Both the position numbers and the translations under genes were made by a program. This document shows, in pieces, positions 5,250 to 6,441 of a stretch of 6,441 nucleotides of DNA. The stretch comes from Spartobacteria bacterium (GTDB lineage Bacteria > Verrucomicrobiota > Verrucomicrobiia > Chthoniobacterales > UBA6821): positions 1-6,441 of the forward strand of contig CANIBV010000090.1 in NCBI GenBank assembly GCA_947466005.1. Direction: 5' to 3'. Each line of letters opens with the position of its first letter. Within the stretch, counting starts at the first letter, position 1. The notes below the pieces were generated by a model, which saw nothing but the letters and a program-made list of their open reading frames with translations, made no database searches and was not told the origin of the DNA.

Positions 5250-6441
5250 TTAAGCGGTGAGGGCTGCGACCGGAAGGCGGGGTTCGATTTTTTCCACGAG
5301 GTCTTTTATTTTTTCCACGAGCGTCTCGAGGGTGGATTTTTGAGAAGGAGCCTCTTTGTCTTTTTGGCTCATTCCATCTTGTCCCGGACGATCGACGCCG
5401 GGAATTGGCTTTGATTGGCCAAATCTGTCGGCGGTGGCGTATCCTTCGCGCACGTCTTTTAGACGTTTGATGAATGCGCTTTCTTCCTCACCCAGTTGCT
5501 GGCTCACGCCGTATTGTTTGCCGATGTCGGACAGTGATCGAGTGTCTCGGTTAGGACCGGTGCCGGTAATGCTCGTCAACATTTCGTTCTGCGCGATCTT
5601 GTCGGCCGTCCGGCGTGCTCCAGAGAAATCACCGCGCTGTATTTGCTCCTGTGCCTGATTTTGCAACCGGCCGCCTTTGTCTACAGCGTTTTTTGTTTCG
5701 GCATCGCCAATGTCTTTTAGAAGCTTGGCGGAAAGAGATAAGTCCTCTTTTATTTTCGAGCTGGCAGCGGCGGACTTATTGAAGCTGCCTGCAATTGCCT
5801 CTGCGTCGGCTGCTGCGCCGGATGTGCTGGTTCCTGCCTTGTTTGCGGCCTCGGCGGATTTCTCGAAATCTTCGCGGAGCTTTGTGCCGACGCCTTCGAC
5901 TTCTTTAAATTTCTCGGCAGCGGCGGCAGAGGATTCTTTTGCGCCGAAAATATCACGGTCACTCTTTTCAAAGCTGCCGACCACTTTGTTGAACTCATCT
6001 GTGAGCGCGGCGGTGCCGGTCTTGAGCCGCTCGCCATACATGTCGCTGGTGGAGCCAAGCCCGGCGCTGATCTTGTCCAGCACGCTGCCACCTGCTGCGT
6101 CGAACGATGTCTTGAAAGTCATCGCGCCGTTTTTATTTACGGCAGCAAGGGCGGAATCAAATTTCCCTGTCACGAACCCGATAGGATCGGACATCGCATT
6201 TTTGAAGTCAGCGGCAAAGGCGTTGACGATGCGGTTGAAGCTATTTGAGAAAAAGCCAACCACGCTTTCGATGGCCGCGCCGAAGAATTGCTCAAAGCCC
6301 TTCACCACCGAATTGATGCTATCGACAAAGTATTTTGAAAAATCGACCACCATCTTGATGAGCGAGTTACCAAGCTGACCGGCGATGAGTCCTGGCAGGT
6401 CTGAGCTGAAAAAGGTTTTCAAAAAATTCCCCGCGTCGATG
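5250..6441 (-). CDS. Tape-measure-like tail protein, C-terminal part (5' end outside window)
   Basis: Probable tape measure protein, which would span the tail lumen, set tail length and be ejected with the DNA. The frame stays open to the right edge: in-frame codons upstream of 6422 read I-D-A-G-N-F. The TTG at 6420-6422 is therefore most likely an internal Leu codon, and about 396 C-terminal residues are visible. The first ~75 residues are amphipathic, Phe/Val-rich helix with phrases such as FEQFFGAAIESVVGFF. Next comes an Ala/Lys/Glu/Ser-rich stretch predicted by eye to be coiled coil. A charged Gln/Asp/Arg region follows, and the end carries a heptad pair LVEKIKD-LVEKIEP. No enzymatic domain is evident. 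It ends in TAA three bases before the next ATG. The call rests on helical composition, position before small tail genes and upstream of the fibres. A different long tail or virion-internal protein is possible. Confidence 0.7.
   Translation of the reverse strand, partial: IDAGNFLKTFFSSDLPGLIAGQLGNSLIKMVVDFSKYFVDSINSVVKGFEQFFGAAIESVVGFFSNSFNRIVNAFAADFKNAMSDPIGFVTGKFDSALAAVNKNGAMTFKTSFDAAGGSVLDKISAGLGSTSDMYGERLKTGTAALTDEFNKVVGSFEKSDRDIFGAKESSAAAAEKFKEVEGVGTKLREDFEKSAEAANKAGTSTSGAAADAEAIAGSFNKSAAASSKIKEDLSLSAKLLKDIGDAETKNAVDKGGRLQNQAQEQIQRGDFSGARRTADKIAQNEMLTSITGTGPNRDTRSLSDIGKQYGVSQQLGEEESAFIKRLKDVREGYATADRFGQSKPIPGVDRPGQDGMSQKDKEAPSQKSTLETLVEKIKDLVEKIEPRLPVAALTA
5287..5321 (-). repeat. 14-base direct repeat encoding two coiled-coil heptads
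   Basis: ATTTTTTCCACGAG occurs at 5287-5300 and 5308-5321 (plus strand), period 21 bases, exactly one heptad. The minus strand encodes LVEKIKD followed by LVEKIEP, which suggests a heptad duplication near the end of the tape-measure-like protein. Confidence 0.7.

Noticed and set aside
5677..6378. 233-codon open frame on the plus strand
   Set aside because: It is the mirror of the Ala/Lys/Glu-rich tape-measure-like gene, whose frame continues through the window edge. The plus-strand product is a Ser/Ala/Pro-rich low-complexity protein with no motif, and it opposes the operon.

Overview
The window is a compact block of tailed-phage (or prophage) structural genes. Every credible gene lies on the minus strand, so transcription runs from the right edge to the left. 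In that order it holds: the C-terminal part of a tape-measure-like tail protein (open at the right edge), two small probable distal-tail proteins, a mosaic protein with a GC-rich Cys-rich head and an AT-rich body, a small Cys-rich probable zinc-binding protein, three appendage/fibre proteins built from shared modules, and the start of a fourth appendage protein with a LamG/concanavalin-like domain that runs off the left edge. No packaging, capsid, lysis, integrase, tRNA, CRISPR or reverse-transcriptase gene is present.

The genes are tightly packed. Three junctions are ATGA stop/start overlaps (4533-4536, 3248-3251, 209-212) and two are 3-base gaps after a TAA (5247-5249, 1283-1285). The larger gaps are 95, 38 and 26 bases. 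None of the eight visible start codons has a GGAG/GAGG/AGGA-type Shine-Dalgarno sequence within 20 bases upstream. Together with the overlaps, this suggests a long polycistronic transcript using translational coupling or leaderless-style, SD-independent initiation.

Base composition is uneven. Most of the block is GC-rich (about 60% or more in the lines I counted). The body of the gene at 3248-4096 is about 35-42% GC, and the leftmost 600 bases are near 50%. The sharp change inside 3248-4096, after a GC-rich 29-codon head, looks like domain replacement by recombination. The fibre genes share N-terminal, central and C-terminal modules, and one carries a recent in-frame 98-bp duplication. This is the expected signature of host-range evolution in the distal tail.

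The host cannot be fixed from this window. GC content, absence of SD sites and the style of several small proteins remind me of phages or prophages of Verrucomicrobiota, but that is a recollection-based inference of low confidence. The genes would act together at the tail tip: the tape measure sets tail length, the small proteins close and cap the tip, and the fibre and lectin-like proteins contact the host surface.
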